From contig JASJZH010000006.1 in NCBI GenBank assembly GCA_037178975.1, forward strand, positions 5,456,001-5,520,000: a stretch of DNA of 64,000 nucleotides, read 5' to 3'. The translations under genes and the position numbers were made by a program. The notes beneath the pieces were generated by a model. It had not been told where the DNA came from and made no database searches. It saw nothing but the letters and a program-made list of their open reading frames with translations. Below, piece after piece: positions 13,469 through 24,401 of this stretch (the stretch's first letter is position 1; each line of letters opens with the position of its first letter). The stretch comes from Oscheius tipulae (lineage: Eukaryota; Nematoda; Chromadorea; Rhabditida; Rhabditidae).

Positions 13469-13799
13469 TCTGCTTTAAACACTTAGTCGCATTGATCTCA
13501 AACCCTATCATATTGCTTGTAGGCGTCTCTAGTCCAAAGTCTTTCCCGTACTTTTTCATCATGATCTCAACATTCTAGTTATTGGTCTCATTCGCTGAAT
13601 CCTTCTAGTCAAGCGCTGGTCACAGCTTTACTGTCATTTTGCATCAATACCTTTTAGTATTTTGTCCTGCCGCAGTCGTGCATTTCTTCGTGAATCTGCT
13701 GCCATATGCCAATGTCTAATTTAGTTTTGTCAAGAGTTTACAACTGGTTTTCATTTTATTAGAACACGAGTCTCTAGTCATGTGTACAGGCCCAACTAC

Positions 13800-13805
13800 T
13801 TTATT
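13800..13805 (-). other. Polyadenylation signal of the carbonic anhydrase gene
   Basis: Minus-strand AATAAA, 20 bp downstream of the stop codon. Confidence 0.65.
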
Positions 13806-13825
13806 GTCCTTTCCTTATTCATATA

Positions 13826-15039
13826 TTATGCTGTTTTCACCAAATAAACTGTTCTGTTGTTAAGTGGTTGTACCGGTCGCCAATTTTCAATCATCAGATC
13901 GTCTTCTTCTGTTAAGAGGCTCCTTAGTAGACTTAGCTGAAAGCACAATGGTTACCAAATGTCACAAACGCATAATGTTGGTACCGTATCAGGGTGGAGT
14001 GCGTACCTGCTCTTCGGTCACATAGTTCGGCGTCTCGAGAACTGTCCATATGACGCCTTCGCTGCAGGGCGGAGTAGTCAGAGATCCTGAATAGTACAGT
14101 ACAGGAATTTACCGGCTCGTACCAGAATATCTGAAGAAATTCGATGTGTCTGTTGGCAACAATTGGGCTGGACTGTAGTACTCTTTCTCGTTGTCAGCAT
14201 CTAAAATCCTTATGCTTGGGATCACGGCTTTCTTACTTGGATTCTTCGTATTGACAAATAGTTCGTTCAGATCAAACAGTGCCTTACTATTGTTGGATAA
14301 TTGGAAGAAAACTGCTACCTAAAAGTGAAAATTACGTTCAAACACATGCTGTATACTCACAACAGCAATGCCACCTTCTACAGTTCCCGCGGTTGCTTCC
14401 GTTAGGTCTTCTCGAATGTGAACAAAATGAAGCTGGTTCAGTTTCAGATTACAAAAAGGGTTTGGATACCTCAAGAGGGTAGTGCAATCCATTTAGCGTA
14501 TGTTCACTTCCAAAGTTGTTCTTTCCATCCCAATGAAAATGAAATTGTGCCAAGTTGTAGCGATCTCCCAGCCCTCCACCAGTGATGTACGGTTGCCTTG
14601 TCCACGTTGAGAAACCTTTCACAAGTTCTAACATTCACACCTAGCACTGGTGACAAACGTTTTACCTGTATGACCATTGTTGGAACCTTCAATAGTTCCA
14701 TTTACATCATAATCGTGAAATTCTAGCTTAGACATTGTTGTTGAGTTCGTCTGTGCTAAAACTACTTAGTATCATAAAAACTTGAATGTTTTACTGAAAA
14801 CGATGTTAATAGGACTCTGCAGTTGTCCTGTGGAACAGATACCGATCCAAGTAGACGGATCATTATAGTTAAATGAAGATGGTGCTTTTGAAACTGCCGA
14901 AGTGATCGGTCTTGACGTCGAATACTCTTTCGAGCTTCTTGAACACTCTAAATGAACTATTATCAAAAACTATCAAAAACTAACCTTGAGATACATCAAC
15001 TAAAAATGGAAGGGCAAATAGGAGACAGTAACCGAGCAT
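13826..15039 (-). CDS. Secreted alpha-carbonic anhydrase
   Basis: The start at 15039 opens a signal peptide ([18 protein letters not shown]). Family landmarks follow in order: [32 protein letters not shown] with the proton-shuttle His; [11 protein letters not shown] with two zinc ligands; [14 protein letters not shown] with the third zinc ligand; [23 protein letters not shown]. All catalytic positions I can check are present, so it should hydrate CO2 reversibly in the secretory path or outside the cell. The Trp usual after the third zinc-ligand segment (VHW) is Ile here. At least seven small introns were seen. AATAAA on the minus strand at 13800-13805 lies 20 bp after the stop. The upstream neighbour hexosaminidase D ends 560 bp away on the same strand. 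Confidence 0.93.
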
Positions 15040-15598
15040 AATGCTAAGTTCGAACGCCCGGCTTCAACTTTGAGCCTGGTATTTATACAAGCCATAGAAA
15101 CGTCAAATTTATGGCTGTTTGCGGTTTTCATTGCAGTTTTTAAGTACCCAGGAAATATTTGACCCAGCACGAGTGATGCTCGATGTGAGCATGTTTTTCA
15201 CGCTTTAGATACAGGCTGGACCCAGGCCTTTGAACTTGCAAATATTCCAAAGCACAGTCGTCTTGGTCGATGCAGTATCAATGTTCACGTCCGCTCGTCA
15301 GACCTATATTTAGATCTGAACAAAAAAGTGATCTAAGATTGATCTCACAGAATTGACCATGGAGCGTTACAGTAGGCCCTTTCGTGAGAGTTGACAAGTA
15401 TTGGCACGGGAAAGCACTTCCGAAACAATTTATTTCAATTCTTCTGTGGCACTTTCAACAACAAAGAAAACCCGATAAAAACAAAAGAAGGCAGATATCA
15501 CACATTTCAAAGTGATCCAGCAAAACATCCACACACGCATCACATATACTACGGACCCGGATTTAAGCAGATAAAGGGAAATAAATGAGAAAAAGTTA

Positions 15599-17899
15599 TC
15601 ACAGCTCTTTGACACGTTTAATAGGGAAATGGCGTTTTGGAAAGGTTCTCAGTTTGGACAACCTCCGGCACTCATTAAGCCATGTCCGCAGTTTATCAGT
15701 CGTCTGTCCAACTGTGATGAACAAGAATTCGTCGATGGTATTGTCGAAGAAAAGATGTTGCATCTCTTTGCGAATATGGTCCTCTGTCATATCCATCTGG
15801 CTTAGAAATTGAAGGAGGAAACTTTCTATTTGAGAGAGATACCTAAACAATGTCATTCAAACATAAGAAAGAATTTGTACCAGTTCTGGGAGACATTTTT
15901 CTGCATACTGTAGGGGGAAAGCCATCCCATCAAATGATGGTTTTTATCAATCTCACTCTCTACGTAGCGAATTGTCTGTTGAGCTGTTCCCTGGAACTGC
16001 TGATAGACTGACCAGCCTAAAAACTCGCTCTTTGGACTGGACTGACATCTCTTTCAAGCTCGTTTATAACCAATTCATAGACTCTCAGAAAAAAAGTGCA
16101 GGCTTCACTTTCCGTCCATCGATAAAAGCTACTTACCTGGGAATTTGCACGTGTTGCTGACCAGGTTAAGACCTTGCACTTCGTATTGAGGGCATTCCAA
16201 AAGCTTGGCAGCCTCTTGTCGATTCTTCTGCTGGTCCTGTAATCATATTTCGTATAGAATCATGGAAAGGCTCACTAGTGCAGGAGCATTGATGGCCGTT
16301 CGGATTTGAAGAACCATAGAAGGGGTACCTATGGGCAGAATCTCACAAACTGCAGCCATATGGTCATATCTGAACAAATTTTGAAACAAAACTGTTAAAT
16401 GTACAAACCTTTGCCATCCAGTGATGATAATGCCGCCAAACTTCTTAAACTTTTGTGCTTGCCTCTGCTTGGTTCTAATCCACTCAAGATTGTTCTTCTC
16501 GTAATGAGCGATATCGATGTATTTCGCGGACGGGAAGTTGGCTCCCTTGTATGCCGACGAAGCCCAAATAATGGGAAAGTTTTCGGCAATCAAGGAGAAG
16601 GACATGTCTTGATTTGATGTGAAAACAGAACAATAAGATATTTTTACCTGGCATCGTGACGATATTTTCAGAGTAGTCCCAAACAACTGGCTGGACAACA
16701 GATCCTAGTTGTAGTTGTTTGATTAGCTGACCGTCAAAATCCTTCAGCATATCGTGCCAAGCAAGAACTCTGTAATGTATGTTTTTCTACCAAATTATTA
16801 GAAACAAACGTTGTGTCTTGTCCGATAGCCTCTTTGGCAAAAAGTGCAATGTTCTTGAGATGGGTCAGTGCTAACAGTTGTTTTCCTCCTTGACTCCCGT
16901 GAGATGTAATCCATTCCAGTGATTTTTTACATACACCAAACTGAAAAGCTCGTTGTAGCATCGTTCATCATCCAGGATTACCTCGAAGGCTTCATCTGCA
17001 CCAATATGGAAAAAAGGGATGCCGTAGGGCTTGTGTGCTTGAACAATCTGTCTGATAGCGTCTTTCACAAGATCAACTCCTTCTTGGTCGCCTAGGCAAA
17101 GAACCTGACAAGTTTTCTATACATTTTCAACGAGAAATGATACCTGAGGGTAAGCCGGATTCTCTCTCAAATGCTGAAACTCTTCAAGTTTGAGGAACCA
17201 TTCCAAATGGCCGAATGTCTGCATCAAGGGGATTACATCCAGATTTAGTGCTCTGAAATGACTTAATACGTCAAATCGCCATTACTCTTACTTGGCTTCG
17301 TTCAAGATAGCTTTCACATCTTCCATCGAGTACGCATCACTATTCCGGGCTGTTTTCAATCGGCCCTCCCAAGGGAACATGTCCTCCCATTCGAGAAGAA
17401 TACCTGCAAAAATAATGTTTAGAGAAAAAAGAAAAGTACCTGTGGCTCCGGAGTCCCTTACCAATTTGAGCAACTGCTTGAAATATGGAACTTTTGGAGG
17501 AGCTCCTTTCAAATCAAAATGAACCAGAATGTTCTCATAAAATTCATTCTGAAGCCCTTGTACTTCAAACAGTTGTGGTTCTACCTTGCGGTCCAATTTG
17601 GGAGGTACAGTTGGAACATTTGACAGTTTGAGTCCAGCTTGAAGTTCTTGAAGAATATCTTCTTTGGGCTGCTGTACTTTTGGATTGGGAACTTCTATAA
17701 CCTTGTTCTCTCCTACCTGGACTACTTCCTTAATGGCCTGTAATTGACTCGTAATACGAGAACTTACGTCCGGTTTGAAATTACCTCCTCGCGGATGTGA
17801 GCTGGTCATTTGGATGAACATCAAAAGCAATCCGAAAATAAGGACACTTTTCCACAAAAGACCAAATCCCCGCCTTCGTAGAAAGCGTAAGGAGAGCAT
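15599..17899 (-). CDS. Hexosaminidase D-like glycoside hydrolase (GH20), type II membrane anchor
   Basis: The N-terminus is a short basic stretch (MLSLRFLRRR) followed by a hydrophobic segment of about 20 residues, a signal anchor. A roughly 100-residue linker leads to the catalytic domain: VHFDLKGAPPKVPYF, then LLEWEDMFPWEGRL, then IPLMQTFGHLEW, then FFHIGADEAFEV. The last carries the Asp-Glu pair that acts in substrate-assisted cleavage of terminal N-acetylhexosamine. These are hallmarks of HEXD. C-terminal exons (IIWASSAYKGANFPSA, GIIITGWQRYDHMA) and a helical tail finish the gene. Human HEXD lacks such an anchor, so Golgi or surface placement is inferred. The start at 17899 directly follows a 3' splice-site sequence (GATTTTAG). 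Confidence 0.9.
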
Positions 17900-19273
17900 C
17901 TAAAATCGGACTTTTAGGACATCGTCCTTATAATTTGCGACGAAGCTGAAGGCATTCAAAGGATTAGAGTGTTTGTTAATATGAATGCACCACGTGGCTC
18001 CGCCTCTTGTCGTTTTAGAACGGAGGGAAAACCTCATCGCAGCTGTTCTTGGAGTGAAAACGGAATCTTTCGCGGCTGACTGCCTGCCAAAAGAGGTAAA
18101 TGACCTGTGTGGAAAAGAAGAGGTACTCAATTATTTCACGAGGCCCTGTCACCAAGGAAACTTTTCGACATTCTGGCACAAATTTTAAGGCATAGCTAAG
18201 TTGTATCATCGAAAAAGAACTATGCAAAGAGACAGGACGGAACCCCAGGTGAATTTATTAGAGAAGATATTGCTCTGTTTAGAGACAGTGCCACGTACCG
18301 ATCGATTGATAACGCCAAGTCTACGATTCCTCAGTTCCAAAATCCAATCGCGAAGATTGACTGAGTTATGAGTTGCTAGACTATTTAATGAAATCAACTC
18401 CTTGAAGAATTTTAGCGTCAAAAAAACGTAAAACTCGAAGTAACTACGGATTTGACGAGCATCAGGGGTGTTGCAAAAAGCTGAATAGCCCGATAAGTCT
18501 AGTTCAAATAGGAAGCAAAAATGTGGCATCGACCATTAAAATTGAATTCATATCAAGTCGTCAGCAAGGGTACTCATGAATGTGGCTGTGGGAAACTAAC
18601 ATTGTAAAAGAAAACCAAAACTGGCGCGTTATGAAAATATCACAGATTCTTGTAGATTTGAGTTACAATCTTTAAACGGAAACGGTTCTACAGTAGCTAG
18701 AAAAGTGGTATCAAATGAACGCTCACACAAAGGATACCTGATCACCCGTCATCCAGCGAGGAAAAACGCTCATAATAAGAAATGACCCTATTATTTGATG
18801 GCTTAAAAGTGGTAGAACCGTCGATGGTTAATACGGAATGACAGGTCACGATTTGAGGGAATAAGGAAAGATGAAAGAATTTGAAGTTTGCGTCAAATTA
18901 CCATAGCAGCCGTGGTCAAGGTAGCCTTGCTTCGTTTGCATAGAATCGGAAAAGGTGTTTGGTGAAATTATAGAATTATTGGTGGGTAGAAAGGAATGAG
19001 AAAAACCACTTTCCCGTCTTGACTATGCGATCGCCTTTACAAGAAAGGAAATGGGGGAGGCGCGCAGCTCGCAAACCACTGTACAAATACTAGATGCGAT
19101 CGATGAGCATCGGATCAGATGGACAAAAGTGTCAAATCCTATCGTGTCGCAGTAAGTGCAGCCTTGGGGAGAAGTTCGGTCAAAAAACCAGTTATTTCTA
19201 AAAAGTTCATTGAAAACCAAAAAGTATGACAGAACCACAGGGGAAGAAGAAGACCAAATCACAAGGCTGGACC
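17900..19273. other. Intergenic, no supported gene
   Basis: This 1.4 kb lies between the end of PAF1 and the start of the hexosaminidase D gene, both on the minus strand. Open frames here are short and have no recognisable domains. It probably carries the hexosaminidase promoter and the PAF1 3' UTR. Confidence 0.5.
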
Positions 19274-20946
19274 CTATTCGGTATCACTATCATTGGAAGT
19301 ACTCGAACTTGATGACTTGGATGCAGCAGAACTGGAAGACGATCGAGAGCTGCTCTTAGCCTTCTCTTTCGATCTAGCCTCCTTTTGATCGCTGTCACTG
19401 TCACTTGTGGGACTTATTCCTGCAGTTTCTTTCTCCGAATCATCTCCAATAGCTTCTAAATTGACTTTTTGGTATTACAAATACTTTTAACGAACCTTTA
19501 TGCTCACTTTCGCTCTCGTTATCAGATTCCGCCTTTTCGTAAGGCTTCATGAGTCCTTTCATTCGCTGTTCCAGCATTTTGACTTCATCGTCGTTATGGT
19601 CACGATGAGTCAATTCTAACAGGCCCTCAACCTGCAACTAAGATGTGCCGGGAAGAAAAAAAGATGACCTTCGGCTCACCAGCTGGTCGACGACGTCTAG
19701 ACAGTTTGATCTTCACACCCAGAGCATCGTAATGCATTTTTCCATTGCGTTCATAAAAGACGAAGTCTTCTTCAAAGTTCTAAAATTCGTAGTAAGCTAA
19801 AACAGCTTTACTTACGGCCTGATGTCTCGTGTTTACATCCCAGTGGTACTCTCTGTTCAGAGGATACTCGAACACTTCGTCGTCATCACGTTCAAGTTCA
19901 CCTGCTTCCAATTTCATGTACTTTTGCAGAGTCTCGGTACTTGGAACGAAATGTCCAATAGCATTTCCGTCGTTATCGAGTCCTCCCATAAGCACTGACT
20001 GGGATAGTCCAAGAGTTTGAAGATCTTCCGGGAGTCCCTTGAAGGATGGGTCATTATCGTAGTTCACTTCGGCAAAGATGTACTTCCAGTTCTACGAGGC
20101 ACAGTTAGAAAATAAACTGAGAAAAAGTACCTCGAAGTCAGGGAAGACTAGAATTTCCTCGACAGCAGTAACACCGGGCTTGCTGTGATGTTTCAACACG
20201 GGCTTCTTGACATCTTCGAAAGTTTTCTCAATAGCTTTGATCTGGCTTTCGCGATCATTATAAAACACTTCATTCGGGTTCAGTCCCTTTAATGTTCCGT
20301 AGCCAATCTTTGTTTCTTGTCTGAGATGTAAAATGGATAGGATATATCCCAAAGCTACCTGTCAGCACCAGTACCAAATCGGTTGAACTCAGAGGAAATG
20401 TACTCAGTTCTTCTCATAAAGGGAACAATGGCGGCGTGTTGAGCAGAACGCTTCATCTTTCGTACTGACTGAACACTTTCGTCCTCCAAAAGCATCTGAT
20501 CTACTTCATTGATCTGAAAAATTGTTTCTAACAAAATTAAAAAGTTCTTACCTCAACCGGCGGCTTCTTTGGATCTACGCGATAAGTTTCCGGGTCAACC
20601 AGATCGATTTTAACCCCTACATGCACATCGCATAGCACACTTCTACGCATGCTCATCTCCATTTGTGTGGGATGGTAGTTGACAAATCTCAATTTGGTCC
20701 TGTTTAAATTCGACTTAGGAAAACAAACCTCTCTTTCAATCCTTCCAGGCCACCCTTTCGCACCTTCAGAAACTTTCCATCGAATGGAATTTCGGGAAGA
20801 GTGTTTTTGTACTTTGGATACAAAACAAAATCATTCACGTTGTTTCTAAAAAAAAAAAGCCACTTTCCATTGTGCCTTAAACGTTACGTATTTCCAGGAC
20901 CGGAGACTGATGCCACGTTTTGACCAGAAGTTTGTGGCTTATTCAT
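19274..20946 (-). CDS. paf1: PAF1, RNA polymerase II-associated factor 1 homologue
   Basis: The start at 20946 gives MNKPQTSGQN, then the conserved N-terminal box LYPKYKNTLPEIPFDGKFL, which begins the PAF1 family domain. FVNYHPTQMEMSMRRSVLC, MLLEDESVQSVRKMKRSAQ, MRRTEYISSEFNRFG, IEKTFEDV and VFPDFENWKYIFAEVNYD follow. The C-terminus is acidic and Ser-rich (SDSDSD near the end, last residues SNDSDTE). PAF1 is a core subunit of the Paf1 elongation complex, acting in transcription elongation, H2B ubiquitination and 3' end formation. It lies about 300 bp downstream of the PDZ-protein gene on the same strand. AATAAA at 21118-21123 and an acceptor ending at 20971 fall between them, which suggests co-transcription. 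Confidence 0.94.
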
Positions 20947-21117
20947 CCTTAATACAAAGTCTTATTATTCCTGAACGAATTTCAAAGAAATTTGACTGGA
21001 AATGGTTCCAATTGCTGAGAAGAACATTTAAAGTTTGTTCGGCCATCGCTACAGCGCGTATTGCTTGCTAAACAGCGCGGCATGATATCGAACGGTACAG
21101 ATTAATGAGCATGACCG

Positions 21118-21123
21118 TTTATT
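21118..21123 (-). other. Polyadenylation signal AATAAA of the PDZ-protein gene
   Basis: The plus strand reads TTTATT, so the minus strand reads AATAAA. It lies about 136 bp after the PDZ-protein stop and about 147 bp before the 3' splice-site sequence that precedes the PAF1 start. This spacing resembles intercistronic regions of nematode operons. Confidence 0.6.
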
Positions 21124-21258
21124 GTAATGAAAACCTGCACTATCACGGAACTAAAGCTGAAGATCTAAAATTCACAGGGTACAAAACATATTATGGCACA
21201 CTGCTGGAGAAAACATCAATTGTAAAAACAACTATCTGTATAACACGTAGTCTAAAGC

Positions 21259-22533
21259 TCAATGCTGCTGTCCCCGCTTCGCTAGACGTTTGACCACCAA
21301 ATATCCGACCAAAATTATCACTCCTGCTCCAACACAGCCGTAGAAGATACCGGCGTAAGGGGACTCACTAAAATTGAAAATTTAACACTGTCACTGCGAA
21401 AACTTGCCCATCAAGGAGTGAATACGGTCGTCGTGGCGTTGGAGGGATGTCGTCGTTATAATAGTGGGAAGACGCGTCAGTCATCGTCGACATTTCGTCT
21501 TCATCTCGCTCCGAACCTTTTGTTGAGGATTGAGGCCACGTTGTAGAATCTTAACAGACAAATAAGCAGTGTTTTTAAAAGGGAAACCTGCTTCCGCCTT
21601 CTGTGAGCTGAACGAGGATGTGGCGTGAAGGTAATTACGGAATGGAGGTTTTGACGGAACGCTATCGAGAGCACCAGTTGAATCGATAGACTCTCTCATT
21701 ACTGTCCCATTGAACTGGACGGGAACGTCTGTTAATTTATGGTGTTTAAGAATAAAGAACGAAACCAACCTGTGAGACCTTCTTCATTTATAGCAGGAGT
21801 CGCAACTTTCGCCTGATCGTTTGGAGAAGCAGTGCGCGAGTTGAGAAGACTGGTAAAAGGTGCACTTCCGGTTTTCAAATTGGTCTTTGCTCCGGTGAGA
21901 TTCGCCATGAAAGCAAGACTTCCTTCTACTGACTGAAATTAAAATATTAGTTGGCTCTGATTTGGAAATCGTGTTCATTTGTTTTACCACATAGGTAAAT
22001 CAGCTCACTTTTAATATCCTGGCCTCTGCTATGTGGTCCACAATCAAAGTAACGTATTCTTCGGCTTCCGCGAACATTCTTACCACTTCATCGTGTGTTT
22101 TTCCAATAATGGCGACATTGTTAATCTGCAATAATGGTAAATGTAAAATTTATAAATTATAACGTACTGCTACAATTTCATCTCCCGGAACAAGCTTCTT
22201 ACTCGCTTCTGCCGCTCCTCCCGAACTTATGCAGGATATGAAAAAGCCGTCTTCTCCTGGTAAGTGTTGAGAATCTGTGCCTCCCACAAACTTTAGTCCG
22301 AAGTCTTGAAAACTTATGACGACTTTTTAAGACTGTCTAACCTCCATTAGTCCTTCTCAACGTGACTACTTCTACACTGTTGTTTTTGATATCGGCACTA
22401 GAAATGGTCCTCATGATATCCGTGACTGCATTGAAACATTCGCCTGGAACAGTACATTTGCTTTTGAAAAGCGACGCAAATGTTTACCATTTTCCATAAC
22501 CGGAGTCTGAACTGGCGTTGCGACATCAATCAT
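21259..22533 (-). CDS. Tail-anchored PDZ-domain protein, SYNJ2BP/OMP25-like
   Basis: The protein opens MIDVATPVQTPVMENGE. One PDZ domain follows: carboxylate-binding loop FGLKFVGGTD, then GFFISCISSGGAAEA, LVPGDEIVAVNNVAI and THDEVVRMFAEAEEYVTLIV. A long Ser/Thr/Pro-rich linker leads to a C-terminal membrane segment (AGIFYGCVGAGVIILVGYLV) and a short basic tail KRLAKRGQQH. A PDZ domain with a C-terminal anchor and basic tail matches SYNJ2BP/OMP25, a mitochondrial outer-membrane PDZ protein, but the linker is much longer, so other tail-anchored PDZ proteins are possible. A 3' splice site (TTTTTAG) lies 3 nt before the start codon. CHP1 ends 345 bp upstream on the same strand. Confidence 0.8.
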
Positions 22534-22632
22534 CCACTAAAAATTGAAACGTTTCAAATTATGACTTTAATTCGAGGAAAGCAGCTAAGTTGGAGAACCT
22601 TTGACATAAATAAGGAACAAACAGAAATATAT

Positions 22633-22638
22633 TTTATT
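22633..22638 (-). other. Polyadenylation signal AATAAA of CHP1
   Basis: The minus strand carries AATAAA here, about 240 bp after the CHP1 stop. The 3' splice site for the next gene, the PDZ protein, is only about 95-100 bp further on. A poly(A) signal followed by a trans-splice acceptor about 100 nt on is the classic layout of a nematode intercistronic region. Confidence 0.65.
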
Positions 22639-22877
22639 TGTTTTAAAACCGTGGGATAATACATTTAGTAACATACCCAGGTGAGAAGCTTTCTTAAGAA
22701 GGGCACTTTAATGTAAGGCATAAGCAGTGATAAAAAAAAAGTTGTGTACATCGGGGAAAAGAAGTGAAAAGACAAGATAGAGAAGACGGAATCGTCGACT
22801 ATGGCGTGGCTGGAACAGTATTGCTCATTATACAAGTAGGGGAATGGTATGTATAAGTGACGTCAACAGACTGCCGA

Positions 22878-24401
22878 CTAGTTAAGAAAACGAATTGACA
22901 TCTTCTCTTCAATGTCTGTTTTCTCCATCGCCTGAAATGTCGAAACTTTGCGAAAGTGACGCAATAACTCACGCGACAGAACTCCTCGAACGAAATCTTT
23001 CCGTCATTGTCACCGTCAGCTTCCTCAATTGTTCTGTCGGCAATTTTGTCCAGCTGATCGGCTGTGATGTTAGCTCCGACCATAGAGTTCAGTATGACCT
23101 TGAACTCTTCCCTCGTAATATAACCGTTTTTGTTCAGATCGTACATTTGGAATGCGACTAAAATGTATGTGGAAAAGAAAAGATGATTTTTCTCACAGCG
23201 GAGTTTCTGACGACGGCTGTTGAGTTCATTCTTCTTCGATCTGTTGATGGGCTGGAAGTGTGCCAAGACGCGAACAAACTGTCGGAAGTTCAGCTGTTGT
23301 TCGTTTTCACCACAAAAATCGCAATAATGGTAAAGTACAAAATGTTTCTTACGCTAAAGTGAAGAAAGCGTCAACGATGCGATCCCCGAGAGGATTAACG
23401 GCAAGCTCGGGTACATTGAGGAAGTCATCGCGGGAGAGGAAGCCTTGTCCTGTAAAAAGCATCGTTAAAACGAGTGCTTCGCTATTGCCCCCAAGCACCC
23501 AAAGTTGGTGCGCACAGTTCAAGAAATTGGGCGGGAACGCCGAAAAATAAAAAGTTGATGAACATGTGATTTTTACGTTTTGCTGTAAGTTTTTAGCTGC
23601 GTATCACAATGAGCATGATAAGATGAATTAGACCAAACCAAAAAGAGAAGAAAAGTGGCCAGAATAGCTGTATTGATATTTTAGAGCTTTACTCGCATTT
23701 TTACAGCCCATTTCTAACTATATAATTATTATGGGCGTAGTGTCACGAAACGTTTTTTTTCGACCCAGACCTTATGGATGGTATATGTAGGTAGTACTCA
23801 ACGAGTGTTATCGATACATACCATCGCTTTTTTGTTGTATTTCGTGTTCTAAGTGGTATAGTTTTGTAGAGCTCGACGAGTACAATAACAGTTTCAACTT
23901 AAATTAGGTGAAAAATTATTCACTGCCGAGCTACAGCGATTTGAAAATTGAAATTTTGCCTTTGCCAGCCCGAGGGTGTATGGCTCTACCGCCTTGGAAC
24001 ATCGGAAACTTCATAATATCAGAAACAACCGCCTATCCCTAGTCAATTACATTCTTATTTTCCTTGTATGCAAGGGTATAGGGTAGTGTTTTAACACAAT
24101 AAGAGCTACAAAAATCGATTTTTCTCGAAGCTATGGAATAAAATAGTTTGAAGTGCCGCGCGAAATACTGCAGATTCGCGCCAAAGTGTTTCGTAGCCGG
24201 ACGCTCGCTTTAAAGAAGTAGGACATATAAACTTGCCCTTCTTATCGAGCGACAAAAAACGACTGTAGAGACGGACGATCTGATTTCTGTTGACTGGAAA
24301 TGTAATGATTCGTTTGTCAACAAGAAAGACTCACACTCAGTTTCCTTGGAAATCTCGTCGATTTCCTCGTCACGAAGCATCAAAGAGCTGTTGTTTCCCA
24401 T
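22878..24401 (-). CDS. Calcineurin B homologous protein (CHP1/PBO-1 type)
   Basis: The start MGNNSS offers an N-myristoylation glycine. LRDEEIDEISKETEF, QIVRLYSRFLSLDKK, GFLSRDDFLNVPELAVNPLG, LNFRQFVRVLAHFQPI, FAFQMYDLNKNGYITREEF, IADRTIEEADGDNDGKISFE and EKMSIRFLN follow. The order and the final MSIRFL mark it as CHP rather than calcineurin B. EF-hands 3 and 4 (DLNKNGYITREE, DGDNDGKISFEE) are complete calcium loops; the first two are degenerate, as in CHP. CHP1 binds and supports Na+/H+ exchangers at the plasma membrane. Intron 2 (23450-24236, about 790 bp) begins with GC rather than GT (G|GCAAGT), which is frame-consistent. The start region is divergent from the ANKRD40 gene. Confidence 0.93.

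Noticed and set aside
22878-24401. Calcineurin B as identity for the EF-hand gene
   Set aside because: The N-terminal LRDEEI block, PLG motif and terminal MSIRFL are those of CHP, not calcineurin B.
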